A stretch of 60,852 nt of DNA from Streptomyces rhizoryzae (lineage in GTDB: Bacteria; Actinomycetota; Actinomycetes; Streptomycetales; Streptomycetaceae). A model generated the notes under the pieces. That model searched no databases and had not been told where the DNA came from. It was given only the letters and a program-made list of their open reading frames with translations. The stretch covers positions 1 to 60,852 of the forward strand of contig NZ_JALMUV010000049.1 in NCBI RefSeq assembly GCF_023155275.1, read 5' to 3'. Shown here piece after piece: positions 34,556-41,716 of this stretch (its first letter is position 1; each line of letters begins with the position of its first letter). A program made the translations under genes and the position numbers.

Positions 34556-35518
34556 ATGCCACGGCTCTACGGGTTCGACGACCAGTCGCGTCAGCGACTG
34601 CGTGATGACGAAGTGGATCCGCTTCGGCAGATGGTGAGCCGGGCCCTGACCGGTCAATCCAACGCGGAGGTTGCCGAGTGGGCGACCGGCGAAGGCTACC
34701 GGGGAACGCTGGGCGGAGAGTGGAAGGACGCGTCCGTCGGACGTCTCTTCCGTAACCCGGCCATCGCCGGCCTGCGCTACGACGAGAACGGCGAGCTCGT
34801 CGATGCTGGCCACCCTGGTGCCATCACACCCGAGGAGTTCGCGGCCCTCCAGGAGCGGGACAAGAGTCGGAAGACAGCGGACGCAGAAGCGCCGTACGAA
34901 TATCTCCTGGTAGAAGGAGCTAGTCAGTGCGGTAAGTGCACGCATGCTCTGCAGGGCGCTCGCACGAACGCAGGTACGCCGGGCTACCGCTGCCGCCCGA
35001 AGAATAAGCAGGGGCGGGGCGGCTGCGGCGAGGTCCGCATGGATGCCGAGCTGCTGGAGAACTACGTCGGCGAGTATGTGGTGGCCGAACTTCTCAAGCC
35101 TGGAATGCGGGAGCAGATCTACTCTGCCCGAGCCGCCGTGCGGGCACAGGTGAGGGAGCTGGAGGCAGAGGTCAAGGCCCTGGAGGGCCGCCGGACGGAA
35201 GCGGCGACCCTCTACGGGAATCGTCAGATCAGCAGTGATGCGTTCGTGACAGCCGACGGTGAGATTACCGCCAACCTCAAGGACTTCCGCTCGCGACTTC
35301 GCTACGCAGAGCAGATGGGCAACTTCTCGCTGGGCAGTGCCAAGGATCTCGTCCGGTGGTGGAACACCGCGCCGCTCGCATCAAAGAAGGCCATCGTGAG
35401 GCTCCTCTTGGAGAAAATCGAGGTCTTCCCTGCGAGTGCCAGGGGCGTACGCACTGTGGAGCCGGGCCGAGTGCTCCTCCATTGGCGCAAGCTGTCTCGG
35501 GTGTCAGACCAGGCTTGA
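34556..35518 (+). CDS. serine-recombinase-like protein lacking the catalytic domain
   Basis: A 320-aa protein that corresponds to the C-terminal part of a large serine recombinase: recombinase domain (about 1-110, DPLRQMVSRALTGQSNAEVAEW, with RNPAIAGLRYDENGELVDAG), a zinc ribbon (CGKCTHAL about 125-130, with partner Cys near 145-160), a coiled coil (about 195-225) and the terminal LLLEKIEVFPASARG block. The resolvase domain with the catalytic serine is absent, and the upstream 110 bp carries no trace of it. It begins cleanly with ATG, so it may be a selected DNA-binding remnant rather than simple debris. Its 3' end overlaps the convergent membrane-protein gene by 15 bp. Confidence 0.7.
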   Translation: MPRLYGFDDQSRQRLRDDEVDPLRQMVSRALTGQSNAEVAEWATGEGYRGTLGGEWKDASVGRLFRNPAIAGLRYDENGELVDAGHPGAITPEEFAALQERDKSRKTADAEAPYEYLLVEGASQCGKCTHALQGARTNAGTPGYRCRPKNKQGRGGCGEVRMDAELLENYVGEYVVAELLKPGMREQIYSARAAVRAQVRELEAEVKALEGRRTEAATLYGNRQISSDAFVTADGEITANLKDFRSRLRYAEQMGNFSLGSAKDLVRWWNTAPLASKKAIVRLLLEKIEVFPASARGVRTVEPGRVLLHWRKLSRVSDQA

Positions 35519-36280
35519 GTTGGCCGCTTTCCGGTTCGCGAACCGCCTTCCGGCCATGGCCATGGTCAGGCCCGTGATGAGCGTGATCACGGCGAGCCCC
35601 GCAAGAAGTGGAGAGACGATCTCCTCGTAGCGCAGCGGCCACGGGTGGCCCAAGTAATGCATCACGAGGTACGACCCTTTGCTGGCTGCGTAAGCGACAC
35701 CGAACAGTGCGGCCGTTGCCGACGCGGCTAGCCCGCGGGCCGTCCAACGGTGACCTCCCCGGTGCGCCGACAGGGCCATCCCGGAGCACAGGAAAGCAAT
35801 TTCACCGCAGGTGATCGCTACGTAGCTGAGGTAGACCATGAGGTACACGGTGACGCCCGGAGCGGCAGCGTACTCGGTCGTGAACTCGATCCTCGCACCC
35901 GTCGTCGAGATGAATAGCGGCAGCATCGCCGCCAACACACACACGCCGAGTGCGATGCGCGCATAGAGGCTGGCCTTTAGGACGTCCTGGTTGTACGACC
36001 AGTCGACGAGCATGAGCTGCAGGCTGCCGCACCACAGGACGGCGCAAATGTGAGCCCCGAGCTTGGCTGCGTTGTTCATTCCGGTCGTGGACTCGACGAG
36101 GCTTTCGACCGCGGGCACGGCGAGAAGGACGCCCACACTGCACACGCCGAAGGCCAGGGTGCGTGTGAAACGGGCGATGCGGTACTCGTGTCGGGCGCGC
36201 TGTCGCCAGGCTTCCCGGCCGGAGAGCACGGTACCGGCTATACAAGCCAGTGTGCACAAGCCGAAGACGATGCCGTCCAT
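35504..36280 (-). CDS. multi-pass membrane protein, MAB_1171c-like
   Basis: A 258-aa protein with about seven hydrophobic helices (MDGIVFGLCTLACIAGTVLSG first) and few soluble segments, resembling the actinobacterial MAB_1171c-type putative transporters. ATG 36280 has GGAAGGAAAC upstream, inside the end of the XRE regulator gene, so the two are one operon. Membrane protein plus small XRE regulator is a recurring pair in Streptomyces genomic islands. A sensing, exclusion or toxin-like role is possible, but I have no direct evidence. Confidence 0.7.
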   Translation of the reverse strand: MDGIVFGLCTLACIAGTVLSGREAWRQRARHEYRIARFTRTLAFGVCSVGVLLAVPAVESLVESTTGMNNAAKLGAHICAVLWCGSLQLMLVDWSYNQDVLKASLYARIALGVCVLAAMLPLFISTTGARIEFTTEYAAAPGVTVYLMVYLSYVAITCGEIAFLCSGMALSAHRGGHRWTARGLAASATAALFGVAYAASKGSYLVMHYLGHPWPLRYEEIVSPLLAGLAVITLITGLTMAMAGRRFANRKAANSSLV

Positions 36281-36284
36281 GTGT

Positions 36285-36812
36285 TCAGTTTCCTTCCAAA
36301 TCAGAGACGGCCCGTTCGGCTGCTTCGGTGAAGCTAAGCCGCCTTCGCCGTCCTGGCCGCGGAGGTTCGGCGGCAGGCGGTAGCGGATCAGGGACCTCTG
36401 GGACGGCGAGGTCGCCGGCGCCGTGTCGCCGCCGGATCTCACGTGCCGCCTCCAGGAGTTCGGCAGCTCCAGCTTCGCCCAGGTCGTGGACAAGTCGAAG
36501 CGCCTCACGGGCGTCTTGGTGCTCCTCGTAGACAGAGAGCGAGGTCAAACCGTTGTAGCCGGGAAGCAAGTAGGCCGCTGGACACTCAAGCGCCCGTGCG
36601 AGGCCCATGAGTTGCGAGGTCGACGGATTGGATTTGACCCCGTTCAGCAGGTCGTTCACGACTTGGTGCGTCATTGCTGGCTTCCCGCCAGGCGTCTCAG
36701 CTGTGGCGGCAGCGATGACGCGTGTGCTCGGAGTCTTTCCGTCTCCCCCGCGTCTTCTACCGAGCAATACGGCGAGCTTGCTGGATAGAGGGGTGTCCGG
36801 GCCAAGCGGCAT
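36285..36812 (-). CDS. XRE-family transcriptional regulator
   Basis: A 175-aa protein with a helix-turn-helix in the first 90 residues (MTHQVVNDLLNGVKSNPSTSQLMGLARALECPAAYLL as two consecutive parts), then an acidic helical region (EDHQDAREAL-like) and a basic tail. It is the only obvious repressor-like gene inside the element and is the best candidate for an immunity-type regulator. It is the first gene of an operon with the MAB_1171c-like membrane protein. A perfect 8-bp inverted repeat (CTAATGTC...GACATTAG) lies about 100 bp upstream and may be its operator. Confidence 0.75.
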   Translation of the reverse strand: MPLGPDTPLSSKLAVLLGRRRGGDGKTPSTRVIAAATAETPGGKPAMTHQVVNDLLNGVKSNPSTSQLMGLARALECPAAYLLPGYNGLTSLSVYEEHQDAREALRLVHDLGEAGAAELLEAAREIRRRHGAGDLAVPEVPDPLPPAAEPPRPGRRRRLSFTEAAERAVSDLEGN

Positions 36813-37132
36813 GGTGCTGACTACTCCTCAGCGGGGCGGGGCCGACCGGGGTCGGTGTCGAGAATTGGCGCATTTTCGATGTTGTTCGCGGCGACAGTGA
36901 CTCGCGGGCAGTCTAATGTCTAGGTTGGTTGACATTAGGAGTACCTGCAAGCAGGATCACGCTAGACGCAAGATCAAGCACTTACATGTGGTCGTCACCC
37001 CTCACCCGCCTTCCAGGCTGCGAGTTCGTGACCGGCACCCCCAGGCCGCCCCATGTGTGCCACGAATTCGTCTGTGTGGGGATCTAAGCAGTGCCGCTTG
37101 TGAGTGGGCGCTGGAACATGGGGAGGATCGGG
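36813..37132. other. intergenic control region with inverted repeat
   Basis: No convincing gene. The region is divergent between the leftward XRE gene and the rightward early genes. It contains the inverted repeat at 36913-36938. A plus-strand open frame starting at 36916 encodes an Arg-rich sequence of unlikely composition and is not called. Confidence 0.5.
36913..36938. promoter_or_regulatory. operator-like inverted repeat upstream of XRE gene
   Basis: CTAATGTC (36913-36920) and GACATTAG (36931-36938) are perfect 8-bp arms separated by 10 bp, giving an 18-bp centre-to-centre spacing suited to a dimeric regulator. TCTAATGT recurs at 41005-41012 upstream of a ParB-fold gene. Confidence 0.5.
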
Positions 37133-37312
37133 GTGGGAATCGAGCTGGAACGTGTGCTGGCCCGGTTGGAGGAGTCTGGGGGTGCCTCGAACGTCCATCT
37201 GGATGGAGGGGTGGCACGCGAAGTGCTCGGCGCTCTGTCGATGGTCGACCCTCGACGGGTTGAGTGCGCAGCCGAGCAGTGCGGCGTGGCCGACTTGGCG
37301 ACCGCGGGCTGA
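37133..37312 (+). CDS. small hypothetical protein
   Basis: About 59 aa from GTG 37133, chosen because GGGAGGA lies 5 bp upstream. The sequence (ELERVLARLEESGGASNVHL, then REVLGALSMVDPRRVECAAEQCG) looks like a genuine small helical protein, with no known motif. It is followed by a strong hairpin terminator 17 bp later, which supports a short independent transcription unit. Confidence 0.45.
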   Translation: MGIELERVLARLEESGGASNVHLDGGVAREVLGALSMVDPRRVECAAEQCGVADLATAG

Positions 37313-37329
37313 CCGGCGAAGGTTCGTTA

Positions 37330-37355
37330 AGTGCGGGCCCCTCGGGGCCCGCACT
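37330..37355 (+). terminator. strong hairpin terminator
   Basis: AGTGCGGGCCCC and GGGGCCCGCACT form a perfect 12-bp inverted repeat with a 2-nt centre. No T-tract follows. It separates the small gene at 37133 from the promoter of the ParB operon. Confidence 0.8.
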
Positions 37356-37386
37356 AGGCGTTTGACCTGCAAAAACTTCTCGAAAA

Positions 37387-37416
37387 TTGTGGACCCGGAT
37401 CGGCAATGCATATAGA
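37387..37416 (+). promoter_or_regulatory. probable promoter of ParB-family operon
   Basis: TTGTGG (37387-37392) and TATAGA (37411-37416) are separated by 18 bp in a locally AT-rich stretch, 59 bp before the ParB-family start. This is close to the housekeeping sigma consensus. An alternative upstream TTGACC lies at 37358. Confidence 0.6.
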
Positions 37417-37474
37417 ATAGAACCGTAAGGAAGGGGGGGAAGGAGAAGCCCCCACCGATCTCTTGGAGTCCGAA

Positions 37475-38629
37475 ATGCCGCACAAATACGCGAACCTGAA
37501 GATGCGCCAGATCCGCCGCAACCCGAACCAGCCCCGCGAGACCTTCAACGAGGAGGCCCTGACCGAGCTTGCCGACTCGATCAAGGAGCACGGCCTCCTC
37601 CAGCCCATCGTCGTCCGCAAGGTGGAAGAGGGCGGCTACGAGCTGGTCGCCGGCGAGCGCCGGTTCCGCGCCAACGAGCTGGCAGGCAACATCACCATCG
37701 AGACGAAGATCCTCCTGACCGAGGGTGACGCCGAGATCAGCGACATGGAGTCCTTCAAGAAGGCGATGGCCGAGAACCTGAACCGCGAGGACATGCTCCC
37801 GCTGGAAGAGGCGCGCGGCTTCAAGAAGGTCTTGGACGAGGAGGAGGATGCCACGGTCGCGAGCGTGGCGAAGACTTTCTCCAAGTCGGTCCAGTACGTC
37901 AACCAGCGCCTGACCCTGCTCGCCCTGCGCCCCGAGATCCAGACGGCTGTCGACCTCGGGCACATCGGCACTCAGGCCGCCGTGCAGATCGCCGCCCTGT
38001 CCCGAGACAACCAGAAGGCTGTCTTCGAGAACTGGAAGAAGGGTGACAAGAGCGACAACCAGCTCGTCCACATCGCCTACGCCATGCGCAAGCAGGAGAA
38101 GGTGGCGCAGCAGGACTCCATGGTCAACGTCGAGGACATGACCTCCGAGGAGAAGGCCCAGCACAGCCGGGCGCAGGCGAAAACCAAGAGCGACCTCGAC
38201 GAGATCGAGCGCATCTGCGAGCTGCTGGACAGTATCGGCAAGACGGACCCGATGGAGCTGGCTCGAACCCTGGAGGGCCAGGTCGGCAAGCGGCTGGAGC
38301 AGATGGACCGGGTCGCCAACTTCGTCCAGAAGGCCCGCTTCCAGCTCCGTCAGGCCAAGGCACACGCCGACGCCAGCGAGCTCATGGTCAACCCCGCGGC
38401 GACTGCGCCCGACCTGGTCGCGGAGGCCGACGCCGCACTCGCCAGCCTGGAGCCCGCTGCCGAGCCGTTCGCCGACGTCGCCCCGGAGACGGACGCGGAG
38501 GCGGAGACGACTTCCACCGCCCCGCAGGTCGAGGTGGCCGACGGCACGGAGCAGGAGAACGCCCCGGAGTCGAAGACGGAGGTAGGGGCGGACGACGCAG
38601 AGGCCGAGCCGGTCGCCATCGCAGCCTGA
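37475..38629 (+). CDS. ParB/RepB/Spo0J-family protein without ParA
   Basis: A 384-aa protein. The N-terminal ParB domain (about 5-95) contains GERRFRA at 60-66, the CTP-binding/arginine-rich motif of ParB clamps. A central helix-turn-helix DNA-binding region (about 100-200) includes DATVASVAKTFSKSVQYVNQRL. A long acidic, Ala/Glu-rich C-terminus follows. ATG 37475 has GGAG 6 bp upstream; a TTG four codons earlier is unlikely. There is no ParA partner nearby. It probably binds element DNA for segregation, copy control or regulation; the last two are inference. It begins the rightward early operon. Confidence 0.85.
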   Translation: MPHKYANLKMRQIRRNPNQPRETFNEEALTELADSIKEHGLLQPIVVRKVEEGGYELVAGERRFRANELAGNITIETKILLTEGDAEISDMESFKKAMAENLNREDMLPLEEARGFKKVLDEEEDATVASVAKTFSKSVQYVNQRLTLLALRPEIQTAVDLGHIGTQAAVQIAALSRDNQKAVFENWKKGDKSDNQLVHIAYAMRKQEKVAQQDSMVNVEDMTSEEKAQHSRAQAKTKSDLDEIERICELLDSIGKTDPMELARTLEGQVGKRLEQMDRVANFVQKARFQLRQAKAHADASELMVNPAATAPDLVAEADAALASLEPAAEPFADVAPETDAEAETTSTAPQVEVADGTEQENAPESKTEVGADDAEAEPVAIAA

Positions 38630-38641
38630 ACGACCCACACC

Positions 38642-38672
38642 GGGGCGGCCCCCAGCGGGCCGCCCCCTCTTT
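38642..38672 (+). terminator. hairpin after ParB-family gene
   Basis: GGGGCGGCCC and GGGCCGCCCC form a 10-bp stem with a 5-nt loop, followed by CTCTTT. It is probably an attenuating terminator before the small genes at 38690. Confidence 0.7.
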
Positions 38673-38689
38673 CCACCGGGAGACCCGCA

Positions 38690-39025
38690 GTGATGAACGA
38701 CATCCGCACCATGCGCAACATCAATCGCAACCTGTTCGAGGGGGTGCCAGCCACCGCCAATGCCCTTGAGGAGTACGACGCAGACGCCGCCCAGCTCGTT
38801 CGGGAGGCCGCGCAGCATCTGGTCAAGGCCCGCTGCGACAACGACCCGCAGGCTCTGAACGAAGCCAGCAACGCGACCTTCCACGCCGCAGCCGAACTCC
38901 TCAACCAGGCCGGTGGTTCCGTCTACGTCCGCTTCCCCATCATGGTCGCGGCGCGCCTGGTGGAACTTGAAGCGGCGCTGCTCGTCGCCGGCGCCGCGAA
39001 CGAAGCTGAGGGCCAGACCGTATGA
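38690..39025 (+). CDS. hypothetical helical protein
   Basis: About 111 aa. GTG 38690 and ATG 38693 are adjacent possible starts, served by GGGAG about 10 bp upstream. The predicted protein is almost entirely alpha-helical and amphipathic (VREAAQHLVKARCDNDPQALNEA, MVAARLVELEAALLVAGAA as short parts) with no known motif. Its stop overlaps the next gene (ATGA), so it is translationally coupled to the zinc-finger-like protein at 39022. Confidence 0.7.
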   Translation: MMNDIRTMRNINRNLFEGVPATANALEEYDADAAQLVREAAQHLVKARCDNDPQALNEASNATFHAAAELLNQAGGSVYVRFPIMVAARLVELEAALLVAGAANEAEGQTV

Positions 39026-39273
39026 AGCGGCCCGAGCGCATCAACGGCCTCAAGACCTGGCCCGAAGACGGCACCCTGCCGCCGGAAGTCTGTCGCCGCT
39101 GCGACACCGACCTGGCCGAGACCCACAACCAGCTCGCCTCCGCAATCTGCGTCGTCTGCGGCTATTGGGTGTGCGAGCTGTGTGACGGCGGCACGGACCC
39201 TGCGACGGGGGACGCCGTCTGCGCGGACCACAAGGGCCATCCGCTCGCCGCCAACTGCACCGAGTACGCCTGA
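39022..39273 (+). CDS. small zinc-ribbon-like protein
   Basis: An 83-aa protein with cysteine pairs CRRC, CVVC and CELC plus a later Cys/His (CADH) in spacings that could bind two zinc ions, of the B-box or ribbon type. It overlaps the preceding gene and is 15 bp before the methyltransferase. Phage proteins of this type are often adaptors or transcription modulators; the target is unknown. Confidence 0.7.
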   Translation: MKRPERINGLKTWPEDGTLPPEVCRRCDTDLAETHNQLASAICVVCGYWVCELCDGGTDPATGDAVCADHKGHPLAANCTEYA

Positions 39274-39288
39274 TCAGGAGACCCGACC

Positions 39289-40227
39289 ATGCAGATAGAT
39301 CCCGACGTTCTTGCCGTACTCCGCGCGGCCACGGTCGACGGGCCGGCGCTCCGCCTGAACGGCCAGCTCGAACGCAAGCTGTACGAGCGCGTCAACCTCG
39401 CCCTTCACGCGGTGGGCGGCGTCTGGCACCGCTACAAGAAGGCCCACATCTTCACCATCGACGCCGCCGACGCCATAGCCGGACTGCTCGCCACGGGCGA
39501 GGTGATCACCGATGTCGACCGGGGGTTCTACCCGACGCCGGAGCCCACGGTCGAACGCCTCCTGGGTTTGGCCGAACTCGAACCTGGATGCGAGGTACTG
39601 GAACCCTCGGCGGGGCGTGGCGCCATCGCCGAAGCCGTCGCCGCCCGAGGGGCCATCGTGGACTGCGTCGAACTCGACACCGCTCGCGCCGAGCACATCC
39701 GCGCCGGCGGGTACGCCCGGCAGGTCACGAACGCCGACTTCTTCAGCGTGCCGGTGGAGCGCCGCTACCAGCGGGTCATCATGAATCCGCCGTTCGCCGG
39801 ACGCCAGGACATCCGGCACGTGGAGCGGGCGCTGCGCTTCATCCAGCCCGGGGGCCTCCTCGTTGCGATCATGTACGGCAGCCTCACCTACCGGGGCGAT
39901 CACAGGACCAAGGACTTCCTCGCCCGCATCTGGGAGGCGCGGGGAACGCTGTGGGAGCTGCCTGCAGACGCGTTCCCAGCGGTAGGGGTAGCCACGGTGA
40001 TCGCGGTGATCCCGGTTCGCGACGTGGCTCACCCTCGCGGCATGCGACAGATCGCGCTCAGGCCCGAGGACTTCACCGCTCAGCCCCGCGCGGTACAGCA
40101 GGACCTGTTCCTCACGGACGAACCGACCGCCCATGGAACAGCGCCTCTCGACGGGCTCGGCTGCGGAGCGCCGCATGACGGGCGGGACCACTCTTCGCGC
40201 AAAATAGATCCCAACACTCAAGAGTGA
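39289..40227 (+). CDS. N6-adenine-type DNA methyltransferase
   Basis: A 312-aa class I SAM-dependent methyltransferase. FYPTP at 80-84 and EPSAGRGAIAE around 105-115 (SAM-binding motif I) precede MNPPF at 165-169 (catalytic motif IV NPPF, typical of N6-adenine or exocyclic amino methylases). The N-terminal 75 residues form a separate small domain; the C-terminal tail is Gly/Asp-rich and degenerate-looking. It probably methylates element or host DNA, perhaps for protection from restriction. The specificity is unknown. It has a good CAGGAG ribosome site. Confidence 0.75.
   Translation: MQIDPDVLAVLRAATVDGPALRLNGQLERKLYERVNLALHAVGGVWHRYKKAHIFTIDAADAIAGLLATGEVITDVDRGFYPTPEPTVERLLGLAELEPGCEVLEPSAGRGAIAEAVAARGAIVDCVELDTARAEHIRAGGYARQVTNADFFSVPVERRYQRVIMNPPFAGRQDIRHVERALRFIQPGGLLVAIMYGSLTYRGDHRTKDFLARIWEARGTLWELPADAFPAVGVATVIAVIPVRDVAHPRGMRQIALRPEDFTAQPRAVQQDLFLTDEPTAHGTAPLDGLGCGAPHDGRDHSSRKIDPNTQE
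40211..40226. promoter_or_regulatory. operator-like site at end of methyltransferase gene
   Basis: CCAACACTC, identical to the left arm of the 34132 inverted repeat, is followed by AA and GAGTG, giving the inverted repeat CACTC-AA-GAGTG. It overlaps the last codons of the methyltransferase gene and could control the downstream small genes. Confidence 0.4.
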
Positions 40228-40306
40228 TACGGTCTATCTCGTTGGAGGGAACGGCCACAGCCGAGGAACCGGCCCACCAACATGCCGTGGCATGCGGCAT
40301 CCCCTT

Positions 40307-40441
40307 CGGTGCCTGGCGGGTGGCCAATCCCCCGCGCCCTACCTGCCAGGCACCGGCTCCGCGCCGACGTGAAGCCGCCCGGGATGCCGCCACGTCCACG
40401 ATCACGCCCGGACCCGCCCTCGCCCACGTGGGGGCGGGTCC
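40307..40441 (+). other. structured non-coding leader with two strong hairpins
   Basis: The 233-bp gap after the methyltransferase carries CGGTGCCTGGC/GCCAGGCACCG (40307-40317 and 40345-40355). It also carries GGACCCGCCC/GGGCGGGTCC (40410-40419 and 40432-40441), whose loop contains a CCCACGTGGG palindrome. The second hairpin ends 19 bp before the ATG at 40461. Terminator plus leader, attenuator or small RNA are all possible. Confidence 0.5.
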
Positions 40442-40460
40442 CCGTGCACTCAGGAGTGCC

Positions 40461-40667
40461 ATGAACGCAGAAGACTTCAAGGGGGATCCAACGGACCGCG
40501 AGCTGTACCTGCGCCTCCTCGTCGAGCGTGACGGCCCGCCGATCAACGTCCTCATCGAACGCGACCCCGGTCTCAAGGCCCCAAGAGGCCAGAACAACGA
40601 CGCCCAGCGGCACTTGGCCGATCTCGAAGCGGCCATCTCGCAACGATCAAGGAGAAGAGCGGCATGA
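40461..40667 (+). CDS. small hypothetical protein
   Basis: A 68-aa charged protein beginning at ATG 40461, with CAGGAG just upstream. The start is confirmed by composition; the long frame upstream runs through the hairpin region and is implausible. The mix of DRELYLRLLVERDG and a basic tail has no known motif. Its stop overlaps the next small gene (ATGA). Confidence 0.6.
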   Translation: MNAEDFKGDPTDRELYLRLLVERDGPPINVLIERDPGLKAPRGQNNDAQRHLADLEAAISQRSRRRAA

Positions 40668-40786
40668 ATCACGACAACCAGGAGACGACGGAAACCCGCG
40701 TCCCGCCGGTTCCTGGAGCTGTGTGGTGCGACTCCTGCGATTCGTGGTGCCTGCCGCCCGGCATCTGTCGCTGCAACAACCGCTAG
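40664..40786 (+). CDS. very small Cys-rich protein
   Basis: A 40-aa gene too short for most gene finders. It starts at ATG 40664 inside the preceding stop and has AAGGAG 10 bp upstream. The second half, WCDSCDSWCLPPGICRC, has five cysteines in CxxC-like spacing, probably one zinc site. Overlap coupling and a good ribosome site support translation. Confidence 0.6.
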   Translation: MNHDNQETTETRVPPVPGAVWCDSCDSWCLPPGICRCNNR

Positions 40787-40797
40787 ATTCAGGCGCC

Positions 40798-41001
40798 ATG
40801 ACCACCTCGCGCCACTGCGGCGGTGAGCCGGTCGACCTCGATCAGCTCACCGCCAGCACCATCACAGACGACCAGCTCGACTCCATACGGGCTGAACTCC
40901 GCCACTACCGAGCCATCGTCACGAAGGAGACGACGTCCACCGAGACGGGCTCGACCGCACAGGCCGGCCACGTGGACTCGGAGCCGCCACAAGTTCAGTG
41001 A
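40798..41001 (+). CDS. small hypothetical protein
   Basis: A 67-aa protein from ATG 40798, 11 bp after the Cys-rich gene. The sequence is acidic and helical (TITDDQLDSIRAELRHYRAI) with a Thr/Ser-rich tail and no recognised motif. It lies in the same operon as the small genes before and the ParB-fold genes after. Confidence 0.5.
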   Translation: MTTSRHCGGEPVDLDQLTASTITDDQLDSIRAELRHYRAIVTKETTSTETGSTAQAGHVDSEPPQVQ

Positions 41002-41056
41002 TCGTCTAATGTTGGCGTGCGTAGGGCGCGGGGAACGGCCTACACAAGGGACGACC

Positions 41057-41716
41057 GTGACCGCGCTCGCCAACATCCCCGAACAGCTCCTGCCGCTGGC
41101 CGTCCCCATCGGGGACCTGGCGCCGTACTACCGCAACCCCCGTAGCGGCGACATCCCATCCATCGCCGAGTCGCTGACGGTCAACGGCCAGTACCGGCCG
41201 GTCGTGGTGAACAAAGGCACCCACACCGGGCGGCCGAACGAGATCCTGGCAGGCAACCACACCGTCGCCGCCGCTCAGCAGCTCGGCTGGGAACAGATCG
41301 CGGCCACCTGGGTCGACGTCGATGACGAAGCAGCGGCCCGCATCGTCATCGTCGACAACCGGACCAACGACCTTGCCGGTTACGACAGCGCCCTGCTCGC
41401 CGAAGTCCTCTCCGAGATCCCCGACCTCGCGGGGACGGGATACGACCGCGAGAGCGTCGACCGACTCCTGGACGACACCTCGCTCCCCGAAACGCTGGAG
41501 CTGACCTCGGACGGCGCGGGCACCGGAGCCGCCGCCACGGTCGACTACCTCCAGTGGGGCTACCTCCAGTGGGAGTCCAAGCGAGTGCGGATCACCTCCG
41601 AAGAAGTCGAAGCCCTCAACGCCATCTACACGAAGTTCGTCGACGACACCAACAGCGACCTCGGCTTCGGCTGGCACGTCCTCCAGGAAGCCCACCAGGA
41701 GGGCGACATCGTATGA
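41057..41716 (+). CDS. ParB-like nuclease-fold protein
   Basis: A 219-aa protein with a ParB/Srx N-terminal domain (about 15-110, PIGDLAPYYRNPRSGDIPSI, with GNHTVAAAQQLG at 66-77 in place of the GERR motif), followed by a helical part and a short C-terminal domain. GTG 41057 has AAGGG 6 bp upstream; the longer frame upstream is not supported. Stand-alone ParB-domain proteins in phages are usually paired with methyltransferases, and this one overlaps the ParB-methyltransferase fusion gene (ATGA). It probably recognises DNA or a nucleotide for modification; this is inference. Confidence 0.75.
   Translation: MTALANIPEQLLPLAVPIGDLAPYYRNPRSGDIPSIAESLTVNGQYRPVVVNKGTHTGRPNEILAGNHTVAAAQQLGWEQIAATWVDVDDEAAARIVIVDNRTNDLAGYDSALLAEVLSEIPDLAGTGYDRESVDRLLDDTSLPETLELTSDGAGTGAAATVDYLQWGYLQWESKRVRITSEEVEALNAIYTKFVDDTNSDLGFGWHVLQEAHQEGDIV

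Noticed and set aside
36916..37263. A 115-codon plus-strand frame in the control region
   Set aside because: Arg/Pro/Cys-rich composition unlike a folded protein, no ribosome site, and it overlaps the operator-like repeat and a better small frame.
36995..38884. A 629-codon minus-strand frame opposite the ParB gene
   Set aside because: Leu/Gly/Val shadow; the plus-strand gene has the ParB motif, a promoter and a ribosome site.
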